In this document: positions 1 through 7,222 of the stretch, piece by piece
How positions within the stretch are numbered: the stretch's first letter is position 1
Layout of the letters: each line of letters begins with the position of its first letter
Source: Candidatus Thiocaldithrix dubininis
GTDB taxonomy: Bacteria; Pseudomonadota; Gammaproteobacteria; Thiotrichales; Thiotrichaceae
Reading direction: 5' to 3'
Length of the DNA stretch: 64,000 nucleotides
Assembly (NCBI GenBank): GCA_029972135.1
Contig: CP124755.1
Span: 1,798,001 to 1,862,000 of the forward strand
Notes under the pieces: generated by a model
Seen by the model: only the letters and a program-made list of their open reading frames with translations
Databases searched by the model: none
Told to the model about the DNA's origin: nothing
Position numbers and translations under genes: made by a program

Positions 1-121
1 CGGCGAACGCATCGCCCAACTGGTATTTGTGCCAGTCGTGCAGGTACAACTTCAGCCTGTTAACGATTTCCAGCAAACTCAACGTGGCGAAGGTGGCTTT
101 GGTCACTCAGGGCGACATTAA
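1..121 (+). CDS. dut: dUTP diphosphatase, C-terminal fragment cut by the window edge
   Basis: Reading from base 2, the first 39 codons encode the end of a trimeric dUTPase and stop at TAA 119-121. The fragment ends in the diagnostic motif [12 protein letters not shown], the flexible arm that closes over the nucleotide. It is preceded by a strand resembling QLVFVPVVQ, as in E. coli Dut. The enzyme hydrolyses dUTP to dUMP and pyrophosphate in the cytosol, keeping uracil out of DNA and supplying dUMP for thymidylate synthesis. The N-terminal part lies outside the window, so nothing can be said about its start or promoter. The family assignment is firm because motif V is so characteristic. Confidence 0.9.
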   Translation, partial: GERIAQLVFVPVVQVQLQPVNDFQQTQRGEGGFGHSGRH

Positions 122-172
122 TTTTTTGAGCAATAGCACAATAGTGAACGACCTATTCCCGGTTAGTTTGGA

Positions 173-236
173 GCAGAGCCTGTGTCGCAGGGATGCGGCG
201 CTGGAGCGTACAGGGATGTATTCACAGCGTCTCTGC
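173..236 (+). ncRNA. Structured leader/intergenic element with two CsrA-type hairpins
   Basis: Between dut and the DUF3144 gene lie two consecutive short hairpins with the same loop, AGGGAT: stem GTCGC/GCGGC (184-199) and stem GTAC/GTAT (208-221). The second is extended by CGCTG (199-203) pairing with CAGCG (225-229), although this competes for base 199. GCAGAG (173-178) can pair with CTCTGC (231-236) and close the whole element. The 12-mer GTACAGGGATGT at 208-219 fits the known CsrA/RsmA SELEX consensus RUACARGGAUGU at every position. It could be a CsrA-controlled 5' UTR, a small Csr-titrating RNA or a dispersed intergenic repeat. The sequence alone does not decide which. Confidence 0.5.
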
Positions 237-291
237 AAAAACTATTCGGGAATCAGGTCAATCTAAAATGTAATTATTGGACAGGCAGAAT

Positions 292-630
292 ATGAGCAAA
301 AAAAACGACCCCATTAGTCAAAACGACAATGATGAACAATTCTGGGATTTAACCGACCAATTCATTGGCTTAGCCAATCAATTAGGGCAAGATGAAGTGG
401 ATTTAGGCAAAATTGGCGCGGCTATGTTATACGCAGCCAGTCGCTTTAATGTATTTGCAGTGGCAGTTTCATCCGTGGATAAAGAACAATATGCCCAAGA
501 TATGGATGAGGTCATGGAATACCTCACCAAGCAATTTCGGCACATGCTTGGCGGCAATTTGCGCGACTTCCGCGATAACTACAAAACTTATATTCAAGCT
601 CCAGACGAAGCAGATAAAGCGGGGAATTAA
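292..630 (+). CDS. DUF3144 family protein
   Basis: A small soluble protein of about 112 residues. The central part ([16 protein letters not shown], then a Gly-Ala-rich helix near [11 protein letters not shown] and a C-terminal helix ending near [10 protein letters not shown]) resembles the DUF3144 family of gammaproteobacteria, whose function is unknown. No signal peptide or membrane segment is visible. I start it at ATG 292 rather than the upstream TTG at 277, because ATG begins the usual MSKK-type N-terminus and has a weak purine-rich site (AGGCAG) just upstream. Its stop codon overlaps the argD stop on the other strand inside the palindrome 621-636. The 5' flank carries the two-hairpin CsrA-like element, which may control its translation. 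Confidence 0.75.
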   Translation: MSKKNDPISQNDNDEQFWDLTDQFIGLANQLGQDEVDLGKIGAAMLYAASRFNVFAVAVSSVDKEQYAQDMDEVMEYLTKQFRHMLGGNLRDFRDNYKTYIQAPDEADKAGN

Positions 631-636
631 TTCCCC
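621..636. repeat. 16-bp perfect palindrome spanning two convergent stop codons
   Basis: GGGGAATTAATTCCCC is fully self-complementary. It contains the TAA stop of the DUF3144 gene (628-630) and, on the other strand, the TAA stop of argD (627-629). Neither side has a T tract, so it is a poor intrinsic terminator. It could still pause polymerase or protect 3' ends. Confidence 0.5.
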
Positions 637-1811
637 ACTGATTGCAAAACAGCAGCTAGCGCTTGTACTAATAGGGCTGACATTGCTTGAATTTCGGCGC
701 GACTTACATTTAAAGCAGGCATAAAACGTAAAGTATGCGGGCGTGGTGCATTAATAAGTAAACCCAAAACTAAGCTATGTTGCACAATGGCATGGGCATC
801 TAACACCCCTGTGTCCAATGCCAACAATAACCCTTGCCCACGTACTTCGCCTAAACCAAACTGCGCAGATAAAGTCTGTAGGGTCTGCCGTAAATAGACG
901 CCATTGACTTGCACTTGCGGAAGAAATGCGGGCTTTAATATCTCGCTGAGCACAGCTGACGCCACCGCAGTCATTAGGGGATTACCGTTATACGTGCCAC
1001 CTTGATCGCCCGCTTGAAATACACAACAATGCTGTTTAGCTAATAGTGCGGAAATTGGCACGCCGCCACCTAAGCCTTTACCCAGCGTCATAATATCCGG
1101 CTCAATGCCATACGCTTGATAAGCAAACAGATTTCCTATACGCCCTACTCCCGTTTGCACTTCATCCACGATTAATAACAGTTGATGCTGATCTGCTAAT
1201 TGGCGTAATTGCTGCACAAACTCAAGTTGCGCAGCAATCACACCGGCTTCACCTTGTATCAGTTCCAGCATAATCGCTACGGTTTGTGTATCAATCGCCT
1301 GTTCTACGGCAGCGGTGTTATTATAAGCGACCTTAGTAAATCCAGGCGTTTTCGGTTCAAATAAAGACTCGAAAGCGGCTTTGCCACTGGCGGCCATAGT
1401 GGTTAAGGTACGCCCGTGAAAGCCGTTATGAAACGTAATAATTTTATAAGCACCGTGTTTCTTAACCGCTCCCCATTTACGCGCTAATTTAATCGCGCCC
1501 TCATTTGCCTCTGCGCCACTGTTGGCGAAAAATACTTGGTCAAACACGGAATTCTGCGTCAGTAGATCCGCACAGGTCAGCATCGGCTGGTTATAAAACG
1601 CTGGGCTGGGATTCAGCAATTGCTTAGCTTGTGTACATAAGGCTTGGCTAATCGCGCTTGGGCAATGCCCCAAGGTATTCACTGCCCAGCCTTGTATAAA
1701 ATCTAAATAACGCTTGCCGTGGTTGTCCCACAAATACGCACCTTGCCCTTGTGTAAAAATAAGTTCCGGGCGTGGAATTACCGGCATAATACTCGTAACC
1801 GACGATTGCAT
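627..1811 (-). CDS. argD: Acetylornithine / succinyldiaminopimelate aminotransferase
   Basis: A 394-residue class III PLP-dependent aminotransferase. The PLP-binding lysine is K245 in TLGKGLGGG, the Asp that holds the pyridine nitrogen is D216 in [12 protein letters not shown], and [15 protein letters not shown] (from about residue 97) binds the cofactor phosphate. In arginine synthesis ArgD transfers an amino group from glutamate to N-acetylglutamate semialdehyde; the same enzyme can serve lysine synthesis as DapC. Length and motifs are normal for the family. A good ribosome site (AAAGGAAAG) lies just upstream of ATG 1811. The gene stands alone, and 18 bases above the start codon is a strong terminator preceded by an arginine-rich short ORF, which suggests attenuation by arginine supply. 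Related transaminases (GabT, AstC) cannot be excluded by motifs alone. Confidence 0.88.
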   Translation of the reverse strand: MQSSVTSIMPVIPRPELIFTQGQGAYLWDNHGKRYLDFIQGWAVNTLGHCPSAISQALCTQAKQLLNPSPAFYNQPMLTCADLLTQNSVFDQVFFANSGAEANEGAIKLARKWGAVKKHGAYKIITFHNGFHGRTLTTMAASGKAAFESLFEPKTPGFTKVAYNNTAAVEQAIDTQTVAIMLELIQGEAGVIAAQLEFVQQLRQLADQHQLLLIVDEVQTGVGRIGNLFAYQAYGIEPDIMTLGKGLGGGVPISALLAKQHCCVFQAGDQGGTYNGNPLMTAVASAVLSEILKPAFLPQVQVNGVYLRQTLQTLSAQFGLGEVRGQGLLLALDTGVLDAHAIVQHSLVLGLLINAPRPHTLRFMPALNVSRAEIQAMSALLVQALAAVLQSVGN

Positions 1812-1829
1812 AGTTGCTTTCCTTTAGGC

Positions 1830-1861
1830 AAAAAAAAAAGCCACAAGCGTGAGCCTGTGGC
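1830..1861 (-). terminator. Intrinsic terminator in the argD leader (candidate attenuator)
   Basis: Read on the minus strand, GCCACAGGC and GCUUGUGGC form a 9-bp stem (one G-U pair) around a UCAC loop. It is followed directly by ten U residues (A tract 1830-1839). It stands 18 nt upstream of the argD start codon. No minus-strand gene lies above it except the short leader ORF, so it can act only on argD transcription. Its 5' arm contains CCACAGGC (1853-1860), the exact complement of GCCTGTGG (1928-1935) inside the leader ORF, so pairing of those two segments would prevent the terminator from forming. Confidence 0.8.
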
Positions 1862-1901
1862 TTTGGAAGTCGACCCAAGAGCGGGTCACAAAACTTATGA
1901 A

Positions 1902-2000
1902 TTAATCCGCAAGATCCTCCCTTTCACCCACAGGCATGACTCTTGCACGACGTCGCAAGGTCATAGCTTGAAGTTGAAAGTTGAGAAACTGGTTATTCAT
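1902..2000 (-). CDS. Candidate arginine-rich leader peptide of argD
   Basis: A 32-codon ORF ending 90 bases before argD on the same strand. Codons 15-20 read LRRRAR, with arginine codons CGA, CGT, CGT and AGA at 1941-1955. The segment GCCTGTGG, two codons after the last of these, can pair with the terminator arm as an antiterminator. ATGACCTTGC and GCAAGAGTCAT around the Arg codons can also form a local hairpin. This is the layout of ribosome-mediated attenuators known for his, trp, leu, thr and phe operons. There is no clear Shine-Dalgarno sequence; AAAGG lies 16 nt from the ATG, and a second ATG at codon 13 also lacks one. A possible promoter (TTGCTA, 17 bp, CATACT at 2008-2036) would start transcription at about the ATG, giving a leaderless message. 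Translation is therefore an inference. Confidence 0.6.
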   Translation of the reverse strand: MNNQFLNFQLQAMTLRRRARVMPVGEREDLAD

Positions 2001-2007
2001 GTGAATT

Positions 2008-2036
2008 AGTATGAAACCTTTGCTCACAGATAGCAA
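2008..2036 (-). promoter_or_regulatory. Possible sigma-70 promoter for the argD leader
   Basis: On the minus strand, TTGCTA (2031-2036) and CATACT (2008-2013) are separated by 17 bp. Each matches the consensus at four of six positions. Transcription would begin near 2000-2001, at the first base of the leader ORF. The match is modest and other start sites in 2040-2090 are possible. Confidence 0.35.
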
Positions 2037-2094
2037 TGCTCTTAGCCCCACATCCCTATATAATTCACCACCCTCTAACTGTCTAAATACCCCT

Positions 2095-2811
2095 ATGTTG
2101 AATGATCTAGTACTGGCTGCCATAGCCTTTGCTACCTCTACCCTAACCGCTATTATGGGTTTAGGTGGTGGCATGATTTTAATTGCGCTCATGCCCGGTC
2201 TAATCGCACCCGCCGCGATTGTGCCGGTGCATGCAGCAACTCAACTAGTATCCAATAGCAGTCGCACCTTATTTGGTTGGCATGCTATTCGATGGGAATT
2301 TGTGCCTAGTTTCTTAGTCGGTTCACTCATAGGCGGCTTTATCACCGCACAAATTGCCAATTCCATTAACACGCACTACTTGCCCTTGATGATCGCAGCT
2401 TACATCTTGTGGAATGTGTGGGGCGGCGGCATTCAGTTTAAAACCAATCCCAAGGGCGAATTTTTTACCATTGGCTTATTGCAAACCGGCTTAGGTATGT
2501 TAGTCGGTGCAACTGGACCAATGGGGCAATCTACATTGGTACGTAAAGGCTTAAGCCGTGATCAAAACGTTACAACATCTGCTTTATTTGTCGGTATTAG
2601 CCATTTACTCAAAATAATCTTTTTTGGGTTTATTGGCTTTTCTTTCATGCAATATTGGCAGGTAATGCTAAGCATGAGCCTTGCAGTCATTGCCGGTTCT
2701 TGGGTTGGCACTCGCTTAAGGCATTTAATTCCCGAAGCTGATTTCAAAAAATGGTTAAAATGGCTATTAACTTTCTTGGCAGTCAGAATGATTTATAGTG
2801 TTTTTTTCTAG
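2095..2811 (+). CDS. Sulfite exporter TauE/SafE family permease
   Basis: An integral inner-membrane protein of about 238 residues with roughly eight hydrophobic segments. It has the glycine-rich pattern TLTAIMGLGGGMILIALM in the first segment and a second internal repeat around LLQTGLGMLVGATGPMGQ, typical of the TauE/SafE (DUF81) family. Members are thought to export sulfite or sulfonates, or organic acids in some cases. Two half-repeats with conserved GxGGG/GATGP motifs are visible. I use ATG 2095, which begins right before the first membrane segment; the ORF runs back to 2011 but that extension is polar and non-family-like. A TATAAT box lies at 2059-2064. It is divergent from argD. A sulfur role is attractive in a sulfur oxidiser, but the substrate is not shown by the sequence. 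Confidence 0.8.
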   Translation: MLNDLVLAAIAFATSTLTAIMGLGGGMILIALMPGLIAPAAIVPVHAATQLVSNSSRTLFGWHAIRWEFVPSFLVGSLIGGFITAQIANSINTHYLPLMIAAYILWNVWGGGIQFKTNPKGEFFTIGLLQTGLGMLVGATGPMGQSTLVRKGLSRDQNVTTSALFVGISHLLKIIFFGFIGFSFMQYWQVMLSMSLAVIAGSWVGTRLRHLIPEADFKKWLKWLLTFLAVRMIYSVFF

Positions 2812-2813
2812 CA

Positions 2814-2828
2814 CTTGACCCCTATAAA
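2814..2828 (-). repeat. Partial copy of a short dispersed repeat
   Basis: TTGACCCCTATAAA, just after the TauE/SafE stop, is the reverse complement of the core TTTACAGGGGTCAA found twice in the DUF4360 region, with one mismatch in 14. It may belong to the same repeat family or be chance. Confidence 0.3.
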
Positions 2829-3041
2829 CCACAGTAATACAAACAGGCGCAGCTAACCAATTAATTACAAGCTGCCTGCCATTATTCTGCTGAACCAAAC
2901 TGTTATTGCATTAACTGCAAATAAGATACTCCTATTTTATCAAAGTGGAAGTATTTCAGTTGTAGATGTGTAAAAGTGGCTTGAAATGACTAAACAACCT
3001 CTATAAATAAAAACCGTTTAAATCACTAAGGCTTAAATCAC

Positions 3042-4010
3042 TTGAATAATTGGAAAGTTTTTTTCGCAGGTGCGCTGTATGGTGTAATCATGCGAGTATT
3101 ATTTGGACTAATGGAGCACTACCATTTTTACATTAATAGCAATGCCAATGGAGCCATGCTCTTTGTTTTTGCCTTTTTAGTACCCTGCTTAATTGGTTTT
3201 TATACAGTTTATCAAAATAAGGATAAGCAATCATCGTGGTTAACTGTGTTATTTGCTCCTTGGATTCCAACACTATTATTTACGCTGGGCACTGCCGTTA
3301 TTTTAATTGAGGGCAGTATTTGCATTGCTATGGCCTTGCCACTATTTTTCTTGGCATCATCTATTGGTGGGATTATTGCGTTTTTCGTATTAAGGTATAT
3401 AACGTTTAAGCCTAGCACTATGCATTCACTGCTACTTTTACCTTTAGTATTAGCGCCTTTAGAAATGCAACTCCCCTTGCCGCAAACTATTGCCGAAAGT
3501 ACTAAAACTATTTGGATAGCTGCACCCCCTGCACGGGTTTGGCAAAATATTAATAATATTAGTAATATCAAACCCGAGGAAATAGGTAAATCAATAGCTT
3601 ATCAAATCGGTGTGCCCTATCCGCTTGAAGGTATTACTACTATCCAACCTGATGGCTCACGTGTTCGCAAATCACGCTGGCAAAAAGATGTTAGTTTTAA
3701 TGAAAGAATTACGCAATGGAATGAAAACAGCTATTTAAAATGGGTTTATGAATTTAAGCCCGATTCATTCCCGAAAGGCGCTTTAGATGATCATGTGATA
3801 ATTGGTGGTAAATACTTTGACTTATTAGATACCAGTTACCAATTAACACCTGAAAATAATGGCACACGTTTAATCGTAACCACTCATTTCAGAGTCAGTA
3901 CTAATTTTAATTGGTATGCCAAGCATGTAGGACAAGTACTTTTAGATACCGCATCCGATTCGATTTTAAAACTCTATAAAAATCGTAGTGAAATGAATAA
4001 TAAGCTTTAG
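3042..4010 (+). CDS. Membrane protein with C-terminal SRPBCC (START-like) domain
   Basis: The first ~130 residues contain four or five membrane helices (around residues 6-25, 40-58, 67-86, 92-118 and a short one near 125-140). The remaining ~180 residues look like an SRPBCC/polyketide-cyclase lipid-binding fold: the strand TIWIAAPPARVWQNI at its start, the GIPYPLEG-like loop, and a C-terminal amphipathic helix after TTHFRVSTNFNWYAKHVGQ. Such domains bind hydrophobic ligands in a deep cavity, so a membrane-anchored lipid- or steroid-like ligand binder is plausible. The start is TTG 3042, with TAAGG ten bases upstream; ATG 3079 is out of frame and no better in-frame ATG precedes the first helix. 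It stands alone between non-coding gaps. No precise function can be given. Confidence 0.65.
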   Translation: MNNWKVFFAGALYGVIMRVLFGLMEHYHFYINSNANGAMLFVFAFLVPCLIGFYTVYQNKDKQSSWLTVLFAPWIPTLLFTLGTAVILIEGSICIAMALPLFFLASSIGGIIAFFVLRYITFKPSTMHSLLLLPLVLAPLEMQLPLPQTIAESTKTIWIAAPPARVWQNINNISNIKPEEIGKSIAYQIGVPYPLEGITTIQPDGSRVRKSRWQKDVSFNERITQWNENSYLKWVYEFKPDSFPKGALDDHVIIGGKYFDLLDTSYQLTPENNGTRLIVTTHFRVSTNFNWYAKHVGQVLLDTASDSILKLYKNRSEMNNKL

Positions 4011-4307
4011 TAGGTTTATTCTGGTCAAATAATTTAGGACACAAGGGGGCAATAGCAATGTCTCCTTGTTGCTAAAAACTGCTGATTAGGGAAATTGTCG
4101 TGTACAGCACTGGTTAAGTTTAACGCCACTGCTCTAAAAGCAAACTAGTTATTCGTTTTATTAGCTTTTTTTCCGTGCAGTATTGGCAAGCCATACTAAA
4201 TTTCGCTAACATTGCGCCACCTTCCCTTCGCTGCTGATTGAAGGAATTGATTGCGATGACCTCAAAAACTCATCGCACATAGCTATTCCAAATAAGAAGC
4301 AGTTGTT
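4011..4307. other. 297-base intergenic region before the RtcB-like gene
   Basis: No coding potential is seen in either direction. It contains a weak hairpin (ACAAGG/CCTTGT, about 4040-4073) that might end the SRPBCC transcript. Near its 3' end is the inverted repeat described separately at 4252-4277. I looked for a sigma-54 site, since rtcB is RtcR/sigma-54 controlled in enterobacteria, and found none with correct GG-N10-GC spacing. Confidence 0.5.
4252..4277. promoter_or_regulatory. Inverted repeat upstream of the RtcB-like gene
   Basis: TGCGATGA (4252-4259) and TCATCGCA (4270-4277) are perfect 8-bp arms separated by 10 bp, 30 bases before the rtcB start codon. It may be an operator or an RNA hairpin in the 5' UTR. 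Confidence 0.45.
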
Positions 4308-5714
4308 ATGAGCACTCCCTCACTCTCTCGCTTACAAAAAGCCTTTTTAAAAAACGGTATCCAGCTAGCACGTTCCGGTGATGTGGTACAAGTCCGCAAT
4401 GAAGCGGCACAAGCCAGCATTTTATTGCCAGCGAGTTTGCCACTGGAAGAAAAGGCAGTTAGCCAACTATTAAACTTTGCCAGTGTACATAGTCCAGACT
4501 CACATCATTCTGTATGTAAAGCTTGTGCAACTCCGGATTTTCACCCCGGCTCTATTGCGCCAGTAGGTACGATAGTGGCGACACCACACGATTTTGTAAT
4601 TCCTGCCGCGATTGGTACGGATATTAATTGTGGTATGCGTTTGCTCACCTTGGGGCTAAGCGCGCAACAAGCCGAAGCGCAACGTGAACGCATTACGCAA
4701 GCGTTGACGCATGTCTTATTGCAAAACGGGCGTAATATTCCGGTACACAGCAAAGCATTTGAGGCGTTATTGACACAAAACCCTCACGCCTTTTTCGCAG
4801 AAAATCGTTTTGACGCTGGCTTATGGCATAGTGTCAATCAAAGCCGTTTACTGCATGAACTCGACCAGTGTATTGGTTTGCATCAACTCAAAAACGCTCA
4901 AGCCAAACACTTACCTGATGCGTATTTGGCTAAATCCAATACGATTTATCGTGATCCCTGTTTGGGTACAGTGGGCAGCGGTAATCACTTTGTGGAATTA
5001 CAGCAAGTAATTGAAATTTTAGACAGTAAAGCCGCTTATCATGCTGGGATTAAACAGGGTGATTTAGTTGCCATGATTCATTCGGGCAGTCGTGATTTAG
5101 GCTTTTATGTTGGGCGGCAATGGATGGATAAAGCTAAAGCTGCGTGGGGCATAGGTTTAAAACAGCCAACACATGAACTGTATGGTTTAACAGGTGCATT
5201 AGCGGATGAGTACCTGCAAGCTATAAGCGCGGCGGCGCGGTATGCGTGGTTGAATCGTGTGGTATTGGCGGAAATGTTACGCGAACAATTCAACCTATTG
5301 GGTTTATTGGGCAATAGTCAATTAGTCGTCGATGTGCCACATAATGTGGTGTTGCAGGAAAATGGTTTAAACATTCATCGCAAAGGCGCAACATCTGCGC
5401 ATGCCGAGCAATTAGCTTTGATTCCGGGTTCGATGGGTGATTATTCTTATCTTGTCAAAGGTTTGGGTAATGCTGATTGGTTACATAGTTGCAGTCATGG
5501 CGCGGGACGTAGTGTGCGTCGTCAAGCTATGCGTGCTAGCAAAACTTTGACCACTAGCACCGAATGGCATTGCGTCATGTTGAAAGAAGAACGTCGCATT
5601 GAAGAAGCACCTAGTGCTTATAAACCGATTGGTGCAGTGATTGAATCACAAGAACAAGCTGGTTTAATTCAAGTAGTAGCGAAGTTCAAACCGTGGTTGA
5701 CGTTTAAAGCTTAG
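4308..5714 (+). CDS. rtcB: RtcB-family RNA-splicing ligase
   Basis: A 468-residue RtcB homologue. It has the full set of family motifs: PDFHPG near residue 76, the metal-binding GTDINCGM near 103-110 (Asp and Cys present), GSGNHFVEL near 224, HSGSRDLG near 258, HRKGATSA near 357 and SCSHGAGR near 394-401 with the histidine that takes GMP. RtcB joins RNA 2',3'-cyclic phosphate or 3'-phosphate ends to 5'-OH ends, using GTP and Mn(II), in tRNA and RNA repair. The common DIGCGM motif appears here as DINCGM, a mild variant. No rtcA or rtcR is beside it, so it is not in the enterobacterial stress operon. It ends in its own terminator at 5720-5743. Confidence 0.9.
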   Translation: MSTPSLSRLQKAFLKNGIQLARSGDVVQVRNEAAQASILLPASLPLEEKAVSQLLNFASVHSPDSHHSVCKACATPDFHPGSIAPVGTIVATPHDFVIPAAIGTDINCGMRLLTLGLSAQQAEAQRERITQALTHVLLQNGRNIPVHSKAFEALLTQNPHAFFAENRFDAGLWHSVNQSRLLHELDQCIGLHQLKNAQAKHLPDAYLAKSNTIYRDPCLGTVGSGNHFVELQQVIEILDSKAAYHAGIKQGDLVAMIHSGSRDLGFYVGRQWMDKAKAAWGIGLKQPTHELYGLTGALADEYLQAISAAARYAWLNRVVLAEMLREQFNLLGLLGNSQLVVDVPHNVVLQENGLNIHRKGATSAHAEQLALIPGSMGDYSYLVKGLGNADWLHSCSHGAGRSVRRQAMRASKTLTTSTEWHCVMLKEERRIEEAPSAYKPIGAVIESQEQAGLIQVVAKFKPWLTFKA

Positions 5715-5719
5715 AACTA

Positions 5720-5747
5720 AAAGGCAGTGTTTAAGCTGCCTTTATTT
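5720..5747 (+). terminator. Intrinsic terminator after rtcB
   Basis: AAAGGCAG (5720-5727) pairs with CTGCCTTT (5736-5743), followed by an AT-rich ATTTTAT tract. It overlaps the stop codon of the convergent GNAT gene, so it may serve both directions. Confidence 0.7.
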
Positions 5748-6255
5748 TATACAGACAATGCTGACTTAATGGGTGATGGACAGCCAAATCAGGGTGTGCA
5801 AAATCATATTGGTACTGCATCCCTAATCGTTGCATAACAGCTTGCGAACGTTGATTTACTACAGCAGTAAAGGCAATAATTTCTGCTAAGTTTATTTGCT
5901 CAAATCCAAAGGCTATCACAGCACTGGCGGCTTCTGTTGCATAACCTTTACCCCAATATTGGGTAGCAAATCGCCATGCCACTTCTATACTAGGCTCTAT
6001 CGTGAAATCAGTAGTAGGTCCATATAGTCCAGTAAAGCCAATAAATTCATTCGATTGTTTTAACACAACTGCCCAAATGCCCCAATCTTGTTGAGTAATT
6101 AAGCTACGCAAACGTTCTGCCAAGGCATCACTTTCAGTCGTACTTAGACATGCAGGAAAATAGCGCATTACGCGTGGATCAGCATTCAAGCGGGCAAAGG
6201 CGGAATAGTCTTCGTCACACCAATTGCGCAAAATAAGTCTATTTGTTTCAATCAT
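5731..6255 (-). CDS. GNAT-family N-acetyltransferase (RimJ/RimL type)
   Basis: A 174-residue acetyltransferase with the N-terminal signature of the RimJ/RimL subgroup (IETNRLILRNWCDEDY). Motif A, the acetyl-CoA pyrophosphate loop, appears as YWGKGYATEAASAV near residues 103-116 (Q/R-x-x-G-x-G/A pattern, here WGKGYA). The C-terminal part has NQRSQAVMQRLGMQYQ, the usual motif B helix. These enzymes acetylate protein N-termini, amino sugars, polyamines or antibiotics; the substrate is not predictable. Its start codon overlaps the stop of the upstream 130-residue gene by four bases (ATGA type), so the two are translated together. Confidence 0.8.
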   Translation of the reverse strand: MIETNRLILRNWCDEDYSAFARLNADPRVMRYFPACLSTTESDALAERLRSLITQQDWGIWAVVLKQSNEFIGFTGLYGPTTDFTIEPSIEVAWRFATQYWGKGYATEAASAVIAFGFEQINLAEIIAFTAVVNQRSQAVMQRLGMQYQYDFAHPDLAVHHPLSQHCLYKIKAA

Positions 6256-6644
6256 ATATTGAGATAAGCCGTTTGTTTTACAAAATCCAACATGGATAAC
6301 TCGGCACTGGGACGAAGAAAGTAGCCGTTGGCGGCTGCTATAGGTAAGATTGAGAGATCATGGGGTTCTGCGAGCACCGTCCACAATGGCAAATCGAATA
6401 AGCCAGCCCAAATTTGTGTGTCAGCCCAGCTTAAGCAAATATTTAGCTCATTCCAAATCGTTAATAGATGAAAGCGATTATGTTGCATCACCCCGCAAAT
6501 GCGCCATGCATCGGGTAATGCCTGTTGAATCAGCGTAGCTGCTGAACCTAAATAAACCTGTGCATCCAGTTCTTGTTCAACCCGATGCGCGTGACAATAA
6601 TTAGCGTACACGCTAATTACCTCTTGTTGCCAAACAGGTTGCAC
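6252..6644 (-). CDS. Unknown 130-residue protein, coupled to the GNAT gene
   Basis: I do not recognise this family. The protein is soluble, tryptophan-rich (for example DAWRICGVMQ, LTIWNELNICLSWADTQIWAGLFDLPLW) and has no signal peptide. The composition and strand-helix alternation suggest a small globular domain. It ends in an ATGA overlap with the GNAT gene downstream, so the two proteins are probably made in a fixed ratio and may share a job. No promoter is obvious in the 66 bases upstream. The overlap and normal codon use argue that it is a real gene. Confidence 0.6.
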   Translation of the reverse strand: MQPVWQQEVISVYANYCHAHRVEQELDAQVYLGSAATLIQQALPDAWRICGVMQHNRFHLLTIWNELNICLSWADTQIWAGLFDLPLWTVLAEPHDLSILPIAAANGYFLRPSAELSMLDFVKQTAYLNI

Positions 6645-6710
6645 CGTTATAAGCGTAGCTTTAAATAAAGGACAGGCATCCGTTAAATGAAGCGTTAAAG
6701 ATTGGGGATA

Positions 6711-7127
6711 CTATACCCACGGTAAAAAATGCCCTAATTGTTGAGCTTGAGCCAGTACTTTTTGCACATTTTCCTGATAAAACAGTTCACCGCGTAGACG
6801 TTTACCATTCTTTAAAACCGGATTACCCCACTTATCGTAAACCTGATCAGCATATAAGTGTGTAGGTAACAAACGCTCACTAATGCCACAAGCTTGATAA
6901 ATTTGAGTCGTACTAATTTCCGTGGTTTCACATTGCCGATGATGCTCACTACAAACCGATGCGCCATTCGCTAAATAATAGCCGCCGTCTGACCATAAGC
7001 GCCGCTCGATAATGTGGTGCGCATCGACTGCGGGAAAATTGCAAAAAATACAACGTTGACGATCGCGGGCAAATACCGCTTGCTTAAATTCATCTCGACT
7101 TAATAATTTTGCCATAGATTTAGCCAT
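6711..7127 (-). CDS. HNH-type endonuclease-fold protein
   Basis: A 138-residue protein with a clear HNH/ββα-metal motif. A zinc pair, CIFC, lies near residues 26-29. The catalytic-type AHHIIERRLW is near 36-45, and ASVCSEHHRQCE near 56-67 supplies the second Cys and a His. A short C-terminal extension follows. HNH proteins of this size cut DNA (restriction, homing, phage functions) or have other nucleic-acid roles. No methyltransferase, phage or intron context is seen here. ATG 7127 and the in-frame ATG four codons later are both possible starts, and neither has a strong ribosome site. It is divergent from the Old Yellow Enzyme gene. Confidence 0.7.
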   Translation of the reverse strand: MAKSMAKLLSRDEFKQAVFARDRQRCIFCNFPAVDAHHIIERRLWSDGGYYLANGASVCSEHHRQCETTEISTTQIYQACGISERLLPTHLYADQVYDKWGNPVLKNGKRLRGELFYQENVQKVLAQAQQLGHFLPWV

Positions 7128-7222
7128 TTAGCGCTGGTATCTGTGCCCGTAAAAAGTCTATAAAACAACATGCTTTAGCAGGGTTAATCAGTAGCAGTCA
7201 AAGCATAAGCAACATAGAAAGA

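Noticed and set aside
27..266. 79-residue plus-strand ORF at the window start
   Set aside because: It overlaps the last codons of dut in another frame and continues through the structured, CsrA-like region; no ribosome site and no family resemblance.
1862..2000. A tRNA or named riboswitch in the argD leader
   Set aside because: I looked for cloverleaf and known aptamer motifs and found none; the short ORF, terminator and antiterminator explain the structure better.
1902..2192. Long form (96 residues) of the leader ORF on the minus strand
   Set aside because: Only the 32 codons from 2000 make sense as a leader; the longer form runs back through the TauE/SafE gene region on the other strand.
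4011..4307. Sigma-54 promoter or insertion-sequence remnant before rtcB
   Set aside because: No GG-N10-GC spacing was found, and the short TTTAGGACAC-like stretch is too weak to call an IS end.
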